Assembly (NCBI RefSeq): GCF_025562755.1
Contig: NZ_CP103300.1
Span: forward strand, 3,039,001-3,103,000
Origin: Endozoicomonas euniceicola
Lineage (GTDB): Bacteria > Pseudomonadota > Gammaproteobacteria > Pseudomonadales > Endozoicomonadaceae
Reading direction: 5' to 3'
Length of the DNA: 64,000 nucleotides
In this document: in pieces, positions 1 through 9,070 of the stretch
Layout: each line of letters starts with the position of its first letter
Position numbering within the stretch: position 1 is the first letter of the stretch
Made by a program: the position numbers and the translations under genes
The notes under the pieces: model-generated
Database searches by the model: none
The model's input: only the letters and a program-made list of their open reading frames with translations
Told to the model about the DNA's origin: nothing

Positions 1-2
1 AC

Positions 3-200
3 GCACTCATTGACGTTATTACCAAAGCACTCAAAGAAGAAGATACTGTGAGCCTTGTAGGCTTTGGTACTTTTCTGCAACGCAGTCGTGCAGCCAGGAC
101 AGGCAAGAACCCGCAAACCGGTGAAGCTATCCAGATCGCAGCCAGTAATACCGTTGCTTTTAAACCGGGAAAAGCATTGAAAGATGCGGTAAACGATTAA
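3..200 (+). CDS. hup: HU family DNA-binding protein, C-terminal part
   Basis: The open frame enters from the left edge and ends with TAA, giving the last 65 residues of an HU protein (about 90 residues normally). Visible family marks are the VGFGTF beta-strand, the arm segment RAARTGKNPQTGE that inserts into the minor groove, and the C-terminal GKALKDAVND. HU is a small dimeric nucleoid protein that bends and compacts DNA in the cytoplasm. The N-terminal helices and start lie outside the window, so HU-alpha versus HU-beta cannot be settled, although the ending resembles HU-beta. A hairpin terminator follows at 230-266. Confidence 0.95.
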   Translation, partial: ALIDVITKALKEEDTVSLVGFGTFLQRSRAARTGKNPQTGEAIQIAASNTVAFKPGKALKDAVND

Positions 201-229
201 GCATTAGATTCCTGTTTTCATACAATAAT

Positions 230-266
230 AGAGCTCGTTTGCAGCAGCATTCGAGCTCTTGTTGTC
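230..266. terminator. Hairpin terminator between hup and the convergent membrane gene
   Basis: AGAGCTCG at 230-237 pairs perfectly with CGAGCTCT at 252-259, followed by a weak T-rich run. It lies between two convergent genes and could serve both. Confidence 0.6.
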
Positions 267-271
267 ATGGG

Positions 272-1303
272 TCATGTCTGTTTTTTAAGCCAGACTTTTT
301 CTGCAAAATGGCTGAGCGCCCAGAAACTCAATCCCAGCAAAACAAAAAACAGCGCCTGATGCATCACGTCCCAGACGTATTCAAAAAACAGAGTGTAAAT
401 GAGAAGAACGAAAAAACTGATACCCACATGCCGGTAAACATCATCATCCCATTTTGCCCCAACCCAAATAGCGACTCCACAGGCAAGGGCTAATGGCAGG
501 TTCCACTGCCACAGTTCGTACTGGGATACATCACTCCAGCGGGCGATACTGTCATAATTACCAAAGACAGCCACTCCCCATAACCCAACAAACAGGCTCA
601 ACAGTCCTGCTATTTTTGTCATTGGAAAGAGCGACCTGGTGACAGAACTGTACGACATTAAATAGCTAAAACATAAAACAACCGCAGCAAAAAGGCTGAA
701 CCGGACAGGCATATTCATGCCATAAAAATAAAGGGAGTCGCCTGCCTGATAATAGGTTTCTTCAGTAAACCACCAGAACAGCGCTATCAGCGCAAACAGC
801 CATAGTGTCCGGGAAAAAAGAACCAGACCTGCAAGGGCATAGATAAAGAAAGCCAGAAACAACAGTAACGAAAAGTGACCAATGCCAGTATCCAGTGCCT
901 GACCCAGAAACCAGTCCGACGCAGCGATTAATAATACGCCAAGAAAATAGAAAGACTCCCGGGTATAAAACCGGCCCGGTGCCTTCTTCCCAAACTGATA
1001 GCCAAAATACAAAACCAAAACAGCAGTAACGGCAAAACCGGCAGACTTTATTATTGCGGAGGCATCAAACAGTTTTAACAGAAGCTCAACCAGTTTTTCA
1101 TCTATCAGAACAGCAACAATAGCTAAAACACCACAAACGATTGTGCAGTAAAAAGCATAACGTGCCATAAGCTGCCAGCCGTTTTTCTTTTCTTTAACCG
1201 ACTGTCGCAGGCGTGCCGATTGCTCGTCGGTTAACAGCGCCCTGTCTACCCAGAAGCTCAACAGCTGGTTAAGAAGTCGCATGTCTTTCCTGTTTAACTG
1301 CAT
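272..1303 (-). CDS. Polytopic inner-membrane protein, DUF2157/DUF4401-like
   Basis: A 343-residue protein with a soluble N-terminal helix region (about residues 1-45) followed by roughly ten hydrophobic segments, for example near residues 48-66, 85-100, 117-145 and 150-175. The layout, with a short charged N-terminus that starts 'LNQLLSFW' and then a long run of membrane helices, resembles the DUF2157/DUF4401 families, whose function is unknown. The ATG at 1303 is preceded by a strong GGGGAGG ribosome-binding site about six bases upstream. It is convergent with hup and divergent from the tRNA-Leu genes. No catalytic motif is apparent. Confidence 0.75.
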   Translation of the reverse strand: MQLNRKDMRLLNQLLSFWVDRALLTDEQSARLRQSVKEKKNGWQLMARYAFYCTIVCGVLAIVAVLIDEKLVELLLKLFDASAIIKSAGFAVTAVLVLYFGYQFGKKAPGRFYTRESFYFLGVLLIAASDWFLGQALDTGIGHFSLLLFLAFFIYALAGLVLFSRTLWLFALIALFWWFTEETYYQAGDSLYFYGMNMPVRFSLFAAVVLCFSYLMSYSSVTRSLFPMTKIAGLLSLFVGLWGVAVFGNYDSIARWSDVSQYELWQWNLPLALACGVAIWVGAKWDDDVYRHVGISFFVLLIYTLFFEYVWDVMHQALFFVLLGLSFWALSHFAEKVWLKKQT

Positions 1304-1401
1304 TCGGACCTCCCCTGTAATAACTTAAGTATCAACTACTTATGAAAGCACTTTTGCATTGCATGCGTAAAATCCGCAATCAAATTTTCAACCGTAAAGT
1401 G

Positions 1402-1430
1402 TTGACTCTTTCAGTGATCATCCCTACTAT
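1402..1430 (+). promoter_or_regulatory. Sigma-70 promoter of the tRNA-Leu pair
   Basis: TTGACT at 1402-1407 and TACTAT at 1425-1430 are separated by 17 bases, close to the sigma-70 consensus, about 40 bases upstream of the first tRNA-Leu. Confidence 0.75.
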
Positions 1431-1468
1431 TCGCACCACTTGCTGAGCACGACAACGCAGCTCACGAG

Positions 1469-1555
1469 GCCCAGGTGGCGGAATTGGTAGACGCGCTAGC
1501 TTCAGGTGCTAGTGTCCGAAAGGGCGTGGAAGTTCGAGTCTTCTCCTGGGCACCA
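1469..1555 (+). tRNA. tRNA-Leu(CAG), copy 1
   Basis: An 87-base tRNA including encoded CCA. The acceptor stem GCCCAGG pairs fully with CCTGGGC. The anticodon loop TTCAGGT lies between CTAGC and GCTAG, giving anticodon CAG (reads CUG). The long variable arm is typical of tRNA-Leu. It is the first gene of a two-tRNA transcript. Confidence 0.97.
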
Positions 1556-1639
1556 ACTCATTACTTGATCAATGAGTTATTTTCGGGTTCAATCCTGATC
1601 CCACAAAGAACATTCAAGAGTTCTTAAAAAACTTGATTT

Positions 1640-1726
1640 GCCCAGGTGGCGGAATTGGTAGACGCGCTAGCTTCAGGTGCTAGTGTCCGAAAGGGCGTGG
1701 AAGTTCGAGTCTTCTTCTGGGCACCA
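1640..1726 (+). tRNA. tRNA-Leu(CAG), copy 2
   Basis: A near-identical second copy, 84 bases after the first. The only difference seen is C to T at the base of the 3' acceptor strand (TCTGGGC instead of CCTGGGC), which turns the last acceptor pair into a G-U wobble. The CCA end is encoded. Both copies probably share the promoter at 1402-1430. Confidence 0.97.
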
Positions 1727-1734
1727 AATTCCCA

Positions 1735-1779
1735 AAAAAGCTGAATCAGCTCTTTATTAAAGAGTGGTTCGGCTTTTTT
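1735..1779 (+). terminator. Rho-independent terminator of the tRNA-Leu operon
   Basis: AAGCTGAATCA (from 1738) pairs with TGGTTCGGCTT with a few G-U pairs, and the inner CTCTTTA pairs with TAAAGAG. A run of T follows the stem. Confidence 0.85.
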
Positions 1780-2015
1780 CTTATGTGCATTTCAAAAACC
1801 TGCCTGTCTTACTTTTGTTTCATTAATTTGCATTTTCTCCCCTATGGAATAGGCAATGTCTCACACAGGCCAGAGCTTTTTTCACCTGCCAGAAAATTCT
1901 GAACCCTGCATAATGGAACCATCAGCACGGCAGGACGCCAAAACGGTCAGGAAGACTCAGGCTGATACAGGAAACAGTTTGGCAGAATGTCATTCGACAC
2001 GGATTGTCACCAAAG

Positions 2016-2040
2016 CAGACCCTAAGGGTCTGTTTTCGTT
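2016..2040 (+). terminator. Short hairpin terminator upstream of tRNA-Thr
   Basis: CAGACCC (2016-2022) and GGGTCTG (2026-2032) flank a three-base loop, followed by TTTTCGTTT. The stretch 1780-2050 before it has no convincing gene. A 65-codon frame runs straight through this terminator, so it is unlikely to be coding. The terminator may end a small transcript that I cannot identify. Confidence 0.5.
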
Positions 2041-2059
2041 TATAAATTCATAAAGCGTG

Positions 2060-2088
2060 TTGACAAAAACAAGCTCCGAACATAAGAT
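2060..2088 (+). promoter_or_regulatory. Sigma-70 promoter of tRNA-Thr
   Basis: A perfect TTGACA at 2060-2065 and TAAGAT at 2083-2088 with a 17-base spacer, ending 14 bases before the tRNA. Confidence 0.8.
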
Positions 2089-2102
2089 ACGCATCGTTCC
2101 TT

Positions 2103-2183
<81 letters not shown>

Positions 2184-2206
2184 AGCTTGTTAAATCAAGC
2201 ACTTAG

Positions 2207-2236
2207 AAGCCCTGATGTACGCATCAGGGCTTTTTT
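2207..2236 (+). terminator. Terminator after tRNA-Thr, inside the element
   Basis: AAGCCCTGATG pairs with CATCAGGGCTT around a short loop, followed by T6. A different strong terminator stands at the equivalent place beyond attR (21238-21273), so each side of the junction supplies its own terminator after the tRNA end. Confidence 0.9.
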
Positions 2237-2254
2237 GTACACGCCCAAAAATGT

Positions 2255-2345
2255 TTTACTCACCCCATTTACTCATCCTTTCTCATGATCTTTTTTTTCA
2301 TTACTCACCCTTCATAGGATGAGTAAGAGATTTGGACTCATCCCT
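2255..2345. promoter_or_regulatory. Cluster of integrase arm-site-like repeats, left end
   Basis: Several copies of a motif close to TTTACTCATCCTTT: 2268-2280 is exact over 13 bases, with variants near 2254 and 2301, an inverted copy AGGATGAGTAA at 2316-2326, and another near 2336. The same motif is clustered at the opposite end of the element. Arm-type binding sites for the integrase are the simplest explanation. Confidence 0.55.
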
Positions 2346-2355
2346 TATAAATTAG

Positions 2356-2693
2356 GCTCATTATGGGTTTCAGGGAGGTGAAATAAACTCGGTTTTTCCG
2401 ACTGTTTACTCATGCCATACCAAGCAAAAATACTGGCATGATGAGGTTTCACGATCTCCTCGATAATGCAAAATGTTACGAACAGTTGAGGCAGCTACGC
2501 TGGCCTGCTGGTGTGTACTGCCCGCATTGCGGTAGTCAGAACGTCATAGACGGGGAAAGCATAAGACTCAGCCTGATAAGCAGCGCTACGAGTGTAAGGG
2601 ATGCCAGCGTGACTTCGATGAGACGAGGGAAAGCCTCTATGTCAGGGTTGCTGGAGTTGCTTTTAAGCTAACTCCCTGAAACCCATAATGAGC
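2356..2693. mobile_element. MITE-like element from an IS1595-type transposon, with transposase remnant
   Basis: A perfect 22-bp inverted repeat (2356-2377 and 2672-2693) bounds 338 bases. Inside, from 2438 on the plus strand, is the N-terminus of an IS1595-type transposase with a zinc-ribbon CPHCG motif. It shifts frame near 2555: the expected continuation, ending in YECKGCQRDFDE, lies in another frame. No catalytic domain remains, so the element is non-autonomous. The same inverted repeat was not noticed elsewhere in the window. Confidence 0.7.
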
Positions 2694-3049
2694 AATAAAT
2701 TATATACACGTCATTTGTTGTATTTGTTGTGCGAAAATTAGCAACTGTTGAACTAACGCTTAGTTTGAACAATCGTTCAATATTTAGCCATATAATTATT
2801 TTATTTTAGTGCGATGAATCAGTACTATTTCAAAGCTAACGATCCATCGGCATCTCAACAATTTGGGTGTTGATCTGGAAACTGGTGGGTCGTTAGTATA
2901 ACTAACTTGAGAGCCAAAATAAGCCTTCTCAGGGGATTTTATACTGCTGTTTAGGATATGGGTGTCACACAAGAAAACAGTATTCCCACGGCAGAACTCA
3001 CCTTGATCAGCCGAAATAAGCTTGAACTACAGTATCAAGGCTAAACAAG
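2694..3049. other. AT-rich spacer without a gene
   Basis: No convincing coding frame was found. Part of this stretch is probably the left flank of the decayed IS4-family element that begins at 3050. Its terminal repeats were not identified. Confidence 0.5.
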
Positions 3050-4240
3050 ATGAGTACTGCAAATACTAAATTAGTTGAAAAAAACTGCTGACCTGTTTCG
3101 ATCAGTCAGAATTCCTCAAGATGGCTGAACAATTGGGCTTTACTATACGACAGCGGAATATACACCTTCTGGACTTTATTCTGTCACTCATTGCCGCCCT
3201 TGGTGGCGATGGGAACTGGCTGATCTACACCGTAAATTTAATGAGCTCACCGGCCTGAATGTGTCCTATCGCTCTTGGGCAAATCAGGCTAAAAAAGATG
3301 CTCTGCCCACTCTCATCCTATAGCTATGGCTGCAATGTCTGGAAATATTTTTCCGTAAGGTCATGGCGTTTGACGAGAGCAGTCCGCTTTCGGAATTTGA
3401 GCATATTCTTATTCAGGATGGCTCCTCACAGGCTGTCTATGATGCATTGAAGGAAGCGTTCCTCGAACGGTTTTCAACGGTCAGCCCGGCGGCAGTAGAG
3501 CTTCATACGACACTGGATCTTCTCACCAATAATCTGGTGCGAGTACAGCTCACTGAAGATACCCGCTCAGAAATGGACTGCCTGCCGCCATTGCCAACTT
3601 CAATGGCTTACGTGCTAATGCTCATGGATGCCAGTTACTTTGAACTGGAGCTTTTTGCGGCTATTGATGACAGAGAAGGCGCTCTTATCTGCAAGGCACC
3701 ACAAAGCATCAACCCGACAATACTCAGCGCAGTGAGAGAAGACGGGAAAAAGCTTAACCGTTACAAAGGTCAAAAGCTAAAGGATGTCCTGTCCGGTTTC
3801 CCTAAAGATCAATGCCTCGATCTTGATGTGGAATGGTCTGACTATAAACGTTGGCATACCGTTTGGTTGTCCGCTGGAATGAGAAGAAACAGAAGTGGGC
3901 TTTCATTGTAACGAACCTTGCTCGTGCGGAGTTTACCCTGAGCGAAGTGCTACAGGCCTATCGCCTCCGGTGGCAGGTAGAGCTGATCTTCAAAGAGATC
4001 AAATCCTACTCAGGGTGGCATCGCTTTAATACAAAATCAGCCACACTGGTGTTCAGCCTGATCTTGATGTCCTTTGTGGTTGTGACGTTGAAAATGGAGT
4101 CAGTAAAGCGTCTGATGTCCTGTATCAGAAAGCTCCTTTTATTCTGGGAGCAGAACGCTAAACGTGAATACCCTGCACGAGACGGATACTCAGGGCGTAC
4201 ACACTTGGGATTATGTAAGCTGGGTGGGGCTCTACCCTAA
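3050..4240 (+). pseudogene. IS4-family transposase, frameshifted remnant
   Basis: Pieces of one transposase lie in successive frames. The first catalytic aspartate region (IQDGSSQAVYDA) falls in 3363-3911, and the IS4 signature Y-x2-R-x3-E-x6-K is visible in 3851-4240 as YRLRWQVELIFKEIK. An early TGA after 13 codons and at least two frameshifts (near 3320 and 3860) inactivate it. Transposases of this family perform DDE cut-and-paste transposition. The copy is decayed within the integrated element, probably a past insertion near its replication origin. Confidence 0.85.
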
Positions 4241-4448
4241 GAGTCTTTTAGCATGCCTGCAAGATGATTAAGGGCTTCAGCAAGGGTGTTTAACTTGTGC
4301 TTTATTTTATACCTTTTTGAAATTATTTTTAATTAAAGGGGAAGGAAAAGAGTAAAAGTTGGAAATACAGGCAAAAATAAAATATTAAAATTATTGAATT
4401 CTAGTTTTGTATTTAACAACAGATAATTGAAATTGAATTTAACAAATA

Positions 4449-4682
4449 CAAAGCAAAGCTTTGCTTTGCAAATCTTGAATTCAATAAACAATATATAGCT
4501 TCAATTTTCTTTTAAAACTCTAAACGAGTTTTAAAAGAAACTTTAAAAGACCATTTTTCAAAATTGCTACAAGTAGCGAAAAATCAACACAAACAAGATG
4601 TTTTCAAACCAAGTAATGTAACCGTAATCTCACCGAAAGGTTACAGTAATCTCACCGAAAGGTTACAGTAATCTCACCGCAA
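4449..4682. other. Putative oriV: iterons and hairpins next to repC
   Basis: Two full copies and one partial copy of a 22-bp direct repeat, GTAATCTCACCGAAAGGTTA plus CA, start at 4624, 4646 and 4668. Beside them are a perfect 20-bp palindrome at 4449-4468 and a perfect 15-bp stem (4506-4520 with 4526-4540), all in very AT-rich DNA. Iterons with a two-turn period next to an initiator gene, plus stem-loops, match the layout of IncQ origins, where hairpins (ssi sites) prime each strand. The role is inferred from this context. Confidence 0.65.
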
Positions 4683-5588
4683 TTATTCTCTATCAATAAT
4701 TACATACTCAACTTTCTTGTTTGTTTTAATATTGTCTTTATGCTGTTTTTTGATTGATACAGTCCAGCCATAAAAGTTATTCATGCTTTTTAAAAATGTT
4801 CTTACTTTCGACCTATATACTTTTTTAGTAGACTCACTATAGTTATCGAAATCATTAAAAACTTTACGACAAATATTATCTAAAAGTATCTTCTTGCCCT
4901 TTGTGTGCTGCCAGATGCAGCTTGATAAATAACTGTAAACAAGAATGGATAAACTATCTTTAATCTGTCTCAAATCTGACATGTTTACATAAGTAAAATG
5001 AGAACTTAATATAGCTGCTGCGCTTTTTGAATTAATCGATATTATTAGCTCTCCAGTATCTTTATCAGTCTGATAGTCTAACATTTTCATCGAATATCTT
5101 GATCCATTTTCGTCAACAAAGAAAACAACACCTGCCAAGCGATCCAGATAATTACATAAGCTGGAATAAGTATCGCCACCCTTCTTATACCCAGCAGCAG
5201 TATAAATATTTTCGGCTTTACATCTAATGTAAATAATGGGATCAAAAATATCTTTATCATTATCAGTTAGCATAAATATGCCTGATCTAATCTTTTTGAT
5301 TGACTCTGTTTCAGCATCATTTTCAATAACCTTGCCTATATTTTGGTGTGTGCATAAAGACAAGATTGCTAAAAACATCTTTTTATCATTGCCGTTCAAA
5401 AAATCGAAAGACTTGATAGTTAAAGTAATTCCTTTATGTTCAATAACTTCCTTATAGTATCTCAGGCTATTATGAGTCTGCCAAACTTGAAACAACTTTA
5501 TGTAAGTGAAAATTGGACTTACTTTGATAGAATCTTTTTCTTTTTTTAAATTTATTTTTTTATTATTTTTCTTTAACTCTGTTACCAT
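4683..5588 (-). CDS. RepC-like replication initiator
   Basis: A 301-residue basic protein. Its middle and C-terminal parts follow the IncQ RepC pattern: a segment like 'ISINSKSAAAIL..FTYVNMSDLRQI' (about residues 183-208), a helix 'ILVYSYLSSCIWQ' (about 215-227), then a winged-helix ending 'STKKVYRSKVRTFLKSMNN' and GWTV (about 253-278). RepC binds the iterons and opens the origin. Its stop codon lies directly beside the third iteron, and its start overlaps the end of repA by 26 bases, indicating translational coupling. Similarity is judged by eye and is distant. Confidence 0.65.
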   Translation of the reverse strand: MVTELKKNNKKINLKKEKDSIKVSPIFTYIKLFQVWQTHNSLRYYKEVIEHKGITLTIKSFDFLNGNDKKMFLAILSLCTHQNIGKVIENDAETESIKKIRSGIFMLTDNDKDIFDPIIYIRCKAENIYTAAGYKKGGDTYSSLCNYLDRLAGVVFFVDENGSRYSMKMLDYQTDKDTGELIISINSKSAAAILSSHFTYVNMSDLRQIKDSLSILVYSYLSSCIWQHTKGKKILLDNICRKVFNDFDNYSESTKKVYRSKVRTFLKSMNNFYGWTVSIKKQHKDNIKTNKKVEYVIIDRE

Positions 5589-6537
5589 AATTAATCTTTT
5601 TCCTTTTATCTTTTTCTGTTCTTCTCTCTTCTAATTCTTGCTTCATCGATTGTTTCTCGATTTTTTTAAAAGTACACGCAGCTATGTCGGGAATATTTGA
5701 GCTAATACGCTTATATAAAAAAACTTCTTTATTATTAGAAAAATTAGCCTTAGGCATTGCTAAAGCACAGTAATGCTTCTTCTCATCGTCTTTTAAATTT
5801 AAAAGCCCGTAGTCCAAGAAGACACTATCAGCAACATTACCAACAACTGCGTTCCACTTACTATGGTCGACAAGAACTGCGCTACCTTTGCATGCAAACT
5901 GACTTAAATCTGAACTTTTTCCGGCTTCCTTACTACTATGATGTGTAAAGCCAACGATAATATTAAACTTTTTCGCAATGGTAATAATTTGCTTTGTAAC
6001 TATATCCATTTCACTACCGTCTAACTCATTTTTGTTGTGGAAACACCTAAATGTATCAAGAAAAAGTATGTCGTATTTAGCGGCATAGTAACTTAAATAT
6101 TCGGCCCAGTACGTACTCATTATGTCTGGAGTTTCATTGTATAAATCATTAACAACAAAGTTATTACATATTAAATCTAGTTGTTCATCATTTAATTTAC
6201 TTAAAAAATTGTAGTCACGATGCCAGCTTGGTGCGTCCGGGTCTTCAACCGGAAAATAAGCAGCTTTAACATTACTAATTGTTCCTCTGAGTCCTGTATT
6301 TGTTAGTGTATAGCCGCAGGCTTCGAGCAGCATTTGCTGCACAAGCGTTGATTTGCCGATTGCGCCAATACCAACAAAACTTGCCATGATGCCTCGTGGT
6401 GCGCCAAGCAGTAATGTTTCAATTGGCTTAGGTTTAGCTCTAGCCCTTAACCTTAAATCTCTTTCATTTCTTGTTATTTCACTTGTCGTAGTAATTATCT
6501 TATTATTATTTAGTAATTGTTCTTCATGACTAAACAC
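5563..6537 (-). CDS. RepA-like hexameric replicative helicase
   Basis: A 324-residue RecA-fold ATPase. The Walker A motif GIGAIGKS is near residues 56-63. The Walker B-like strand DILFLDTFRCF is followed by the helicase motif FTHHSSKEA, as in IncQ RepA and RSF1010-type 5'-3' helicases. It would unwind the origin opened by RepC on the excised circular form. The gene is in the order small ORF-repA-repC with overlaps of 8 and 26 bases, so the three form one operon read leftward towards the iterons. No separate primase gene was recognised. Confidence 0.8.
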   Translation of the reverse strand: MFSHEEQLLNNNKIITTTSEITRNERDLRLRARAKPKPIETLLLGAPRGIMASFVGIGAIGKSTLVQQMLLEACGYTLTNTGLRGTISNVKAAYFPVEDPDAPSWHRDYNFLSKLNDEQLDLICNNFVVNDLYNETPDIMSTYWAEYLSYYAAKYDILFLDTFRCFHNKNELDGSEMDIVTKQIITIAKKFNIIVGFTHHSSKEAGKSSDLSQFACKGSAVLVDHSKWNAVVGNVADSVFLDYGLLNLKDDEKKHYCALAMPKANFSNNKEVFLYKRISSNIPDIAACTFKKIEKQSMKQELEERRTEKDKRKKINYGNRVKEK

Positions 6538-6781
6538 GTCTGTTTCTCCTTTTTTCTGGATTTGTTAATCCTTTTTTAATTTTGATTTGCTTAAAATATG
6601 TTTCAAAAGAACTTGTTTTAATAATAATTCCGGTTTCTTTTCTGAACGCTGTATTAAGTTGTTCATAGCTATATTTACTGACTTTCAGTTTAAACAATTC
6701 ATCAAAAAACTGCTCGACTATATCAATAGTTCTTATTGCCTTGACGGGTTTTTCATTTTTTAAATGATCTAATAATGACAT
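6530..6781 (-). CDS. Small basic protein at the head of the rep operon
   Basis: An 83-residue lysine/arginine-rich protein whose last codons overlap repA by 8 bases. It is predicted to be helical, and residues about 22-60 (FDELFKLKVSKYSYEQLNTA) could form a winged-helix or helix-turn-helix. Position before repA-repC suggests a copy-number regulator, like the small RepF-type proteins of IncQ plasmids. No motif proves this. Confidence 0.55.
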   Translation of the reverse strand: MSLLDHLKNEKPVKAIRTIDIVEQFFDELFKLKVSKYSYEQLNTAFRKETGIIIKTSSFETYFKQIKIKKGLTNPEKRRNRRV

Positions 6782-6945
6782 TTTATTCTCCTGTTTTTTT
6801 TATTCTCCGAAATAATATTAGAGTAATTAATTTAGTAATCGTCAAATTTATTCTAACACTAAAGTAAATTTTCAAGAATATGTTAACTTATATAAGTTTT
6901 TAAATAATTACATGAACGACAATTTACATATAAAAATAAATCAAA

Positions 6946-7066
6946 GAAAACACAAATAAAGGCATAGAACTTTCTACCTTTTTAAGTTTAAAATAAGGTT
7001 GGCAACTAACACATAATAATGAACAAAATAAAACACAAATAAGGGCGTAAAAGTTTCTACCTTTTT
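6946..7066. promoter_or_regulatory. Upstream control region of the rep operon with direct repeats
   Basis: The gene-free stretch 6782-7102 holds an imperfect direct repeat of about 42 bases (from 6946 and from 7030), each copy containing TTTCTACCTTTTT. The octamer TTGGCAAC also occurs three times nearby (about 7000, 7080 and 7091). These look like binding sites for a regulator of the leftward rep operon. TCTACCTT recurs as an inverted repeat before the small regulator at 18622. Confidence 0.45.
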
Positions 7067-7102
7067 GGCTTGCATTCTGATTGGCAACAAAGTTGGCAAC
7101 AA

Positions 7103-9070
7103 TCACGGTTCGTTGTCTCGTTCGTCATGCTCTTTGTCTTTCTCCTTCCTTTGTTTTGCTTTCTTTTTATGCTCTTGCTTGAAGTCCCTGTCAGACACAT
7201 CTATAAGCCTGTTATTAGGCTTTTGCTGCTGGCGTTCTTGCTTCATCTGTTTATGTTGTTTTGTCTGCTCTATCCTTTTATATTCTTTTATTTTATCTTC
7301 AAGATCTTCATTTGTAATACTTATGTATTTGTATTTCGCTGCTAACCTACACACTCTATCTTTGTAGTCGTTATCGCCCGTCAAATATACTTTATTGTTG
7401 TACTGCTTTGCGGCAAGTAGGAGTCCTGCTTCCAGCTCATCGTCTGTATTTTTTTCGACATTATCAAAACTTATTTTGTTGCCCTTATCGATGAAAATTA
7501 CTTCGTTATTTTTGATGAATTCGATTTCTTTTGTGTCATTGTTATATTTAAAATCAATATCCCTGAACAGTTGTTTTTGTTCGATTTTGAAATTAGGCAG
7601 GTTAGTGGATCGATATTGACTGCTTGCGTTTAGTGCTTTTTCTTGCTCGTTAAATCTCTTTTTATTTAACCTGTATTCTTTGTTTTTTTTTGCTGTCTTT
7701 TGGTATTTATATGTGCGGTCTTTTGCTTTTTCATCAACAAAATCGATCCAATTTATATTTTTTATTGGATATTTTTCTTCTACACCTTTTAATGCCTGTC
7801 TTTTTTCTTGCAGCACTTTTTCATTTTGTTTAAGGGTGTTAAAAGCATTCTCGCTCCTCATTTTAAGATATATATCCTTCGGCAAGTGCTTTACACTCAG
7901 CTCCATTCTCTTAAGGGCACATTGTGACCTAAATCCATCTCTTTGCTGTTTCTTTATTTCTTTATAATGTTTATCCAATTTTTGTCGTATTTCTTTTTGT
8001 TCTTTTTTTCTGGGAATATCATATGTTTTTTTGTAGTAATCTTTTTCAGATTTGAAGTCCTCATACATTAATTGTGATTCTGTTTTTTCTTTGTTTTTCT
8101 TTACCTCCTTTTCTGTTAGTGGTTTATCCATTTTTTTTGGCTGTGTAAGTTGTTTTTCTGGATTATATTTTTTTTCTGGCATTACTGCGTAATGGTTTAT
8201 TGTTGATTTTTCATACTTACCCAAGTCTTTTTCAAGTTTTGCTTTACTAAAGTAGCGTCCTATGTCACTAGCTTTTGCTGAATACTTATCATTATTGATA
8301 TCGTGAATTGTTAGGCCGTTGCCTTTTTGTTCAAATTTAAGATTATACTTAGCAAGCTCATTATGCAAATCACCCCAGTTATTGCAATTATCTTTTTTAA
8401 ATGCGGTTAATGGCTTAGTTACTTCTTCTTTTATATAACTTTTAAAACTTTGTGTATGGTTAAAAGTTTCTAGTTGTGCTGCTTTGCCTTTAGCTGCATC
8501 TCTGTCTTTATTTTTATAATCGGGATTCTCGAAGATATGCTTGTTGCCACTGGTGTCGCTGCGAACAACGTATAAGCCGTTGTCGTGACTAAATCCTAGC
8601 TCAAGCTCAATTTCTCTCATTGCCCTGTGGGATGACTTGTGTAGCCAGTCGGGGTTATGGCAGTGGCTTACGCCCGTTAACTCATTTACGTATACTTTAT
8701 TAATAAGTAAATGCAGATGATGGTGCTGGGTATTTTCATGAAGTACTGAAATCGCCTGATGATCACCCCATCCCATTTTTTTTAAAAATGATTTTGATAC
8801 TTGCTTTAAACTATCTTTATTCAACTTATGTTTTTCATCTTCAGGAAAAGATATTATGCAATGAACAACAGGATCTTTTTTATCAAGATTCTGATCAGCA
8901 GTAAGTTTCATAATTCTTGCTGCTTGCTGTTTATTATTGGCAATTAAATTGAAGTAAAATACAGCTTCTTCTTTATCACGATACTGTTTAGCATCGTCGT
9001 CAATATATTCTATCGCAGACCTAAATGAAGTTTTTCCATCTTTTCTTTTATCTGGGAATATTATCACCAT
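7103..9070 (-). CDS. MOBP-type relaxase with C-terminal LPD7-like domain
   Basis: A 655-residue mobilization nuclease. The N-terminal domain carries the metal-binding histidine motif (H111 ENTQ then HHHLH to residue 120, followed by LLINKV) and a likely catalytic tyrosine at about residue 22 (EYIDDD). Residues about 330-500 are lysine-rich and predicted coiled-coil. Residues about 520-605 resemble the LPD7 domain found at the C-terminus of many relaxases. It would nick oriT and lead the strand into a recipient. Its start overlaps the MobC-like gene by 23 bases, so the two are co-expressed. It is divergent from the traKLM-like operon across the oriT-like region. Confidence 0.85.
   Translation of the reverse strand: MVIIFPDKRKDGKTSFRSAIEYIDDDAKQYRDKEEAVFYFNLIANNKQQAARIMKLTADQNLDKKDPVVHCIISFPEDEKHKLNKDSLKQVSKSFLKKMGWGDHQAISVLHENTQHHHLHLLINKVYVNELTGVSHCHNPDWLHKSSHRAMREIELELGFSHDNGLYVVRSDTSGNKHIFENPDYKNKDRDAAKGKAAQLETFNHTQSFKSYIKEEVTKPLTAFKKDNCNNWGDLHNELAKYNLKFEQKGNGLTIHDINNDKYSAKASDIGRYFSKAKLEKDLGKYEKSTINHYAVMPEKKYNPEKQLTQPKKMDKPLTEKEVKKNKEKTESQLMYEDFKSEKDYYKKTYDIPRKKEQKEIRQKLDKHYKEIKKQQRDGFRSQCALKRMELSVKHLPKDIYLKMRSENAFNTLKQNEKVLQEKRQALKGVEEKYPIKNINWIDFVDEKAKDRTYKYQKTAKKNKEYRLNKKRFNEQEKALNASSQYRSTNLPNFKIEQKQLFRDIDFKYNNDTKEIEFIKNNEVIFIDKGNKISFDNVEKNTDDELEAGLLLAAKQYNNKVYLTGDNDYKDRVCRLAAKYKYISITNEDLEDKIKEYKRIEQTKQHKQMKQERQQQKPNNRLIDVSDRDFKQEHKKKAKQRKEKDKEHDERDNEP

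Noticed and set aside
1856..2053. A 65-codon frame before tRNA-Thr
   Set aside because: It runs through a terminator hairpin into the tRNA promoter and has no recognisable protein features.
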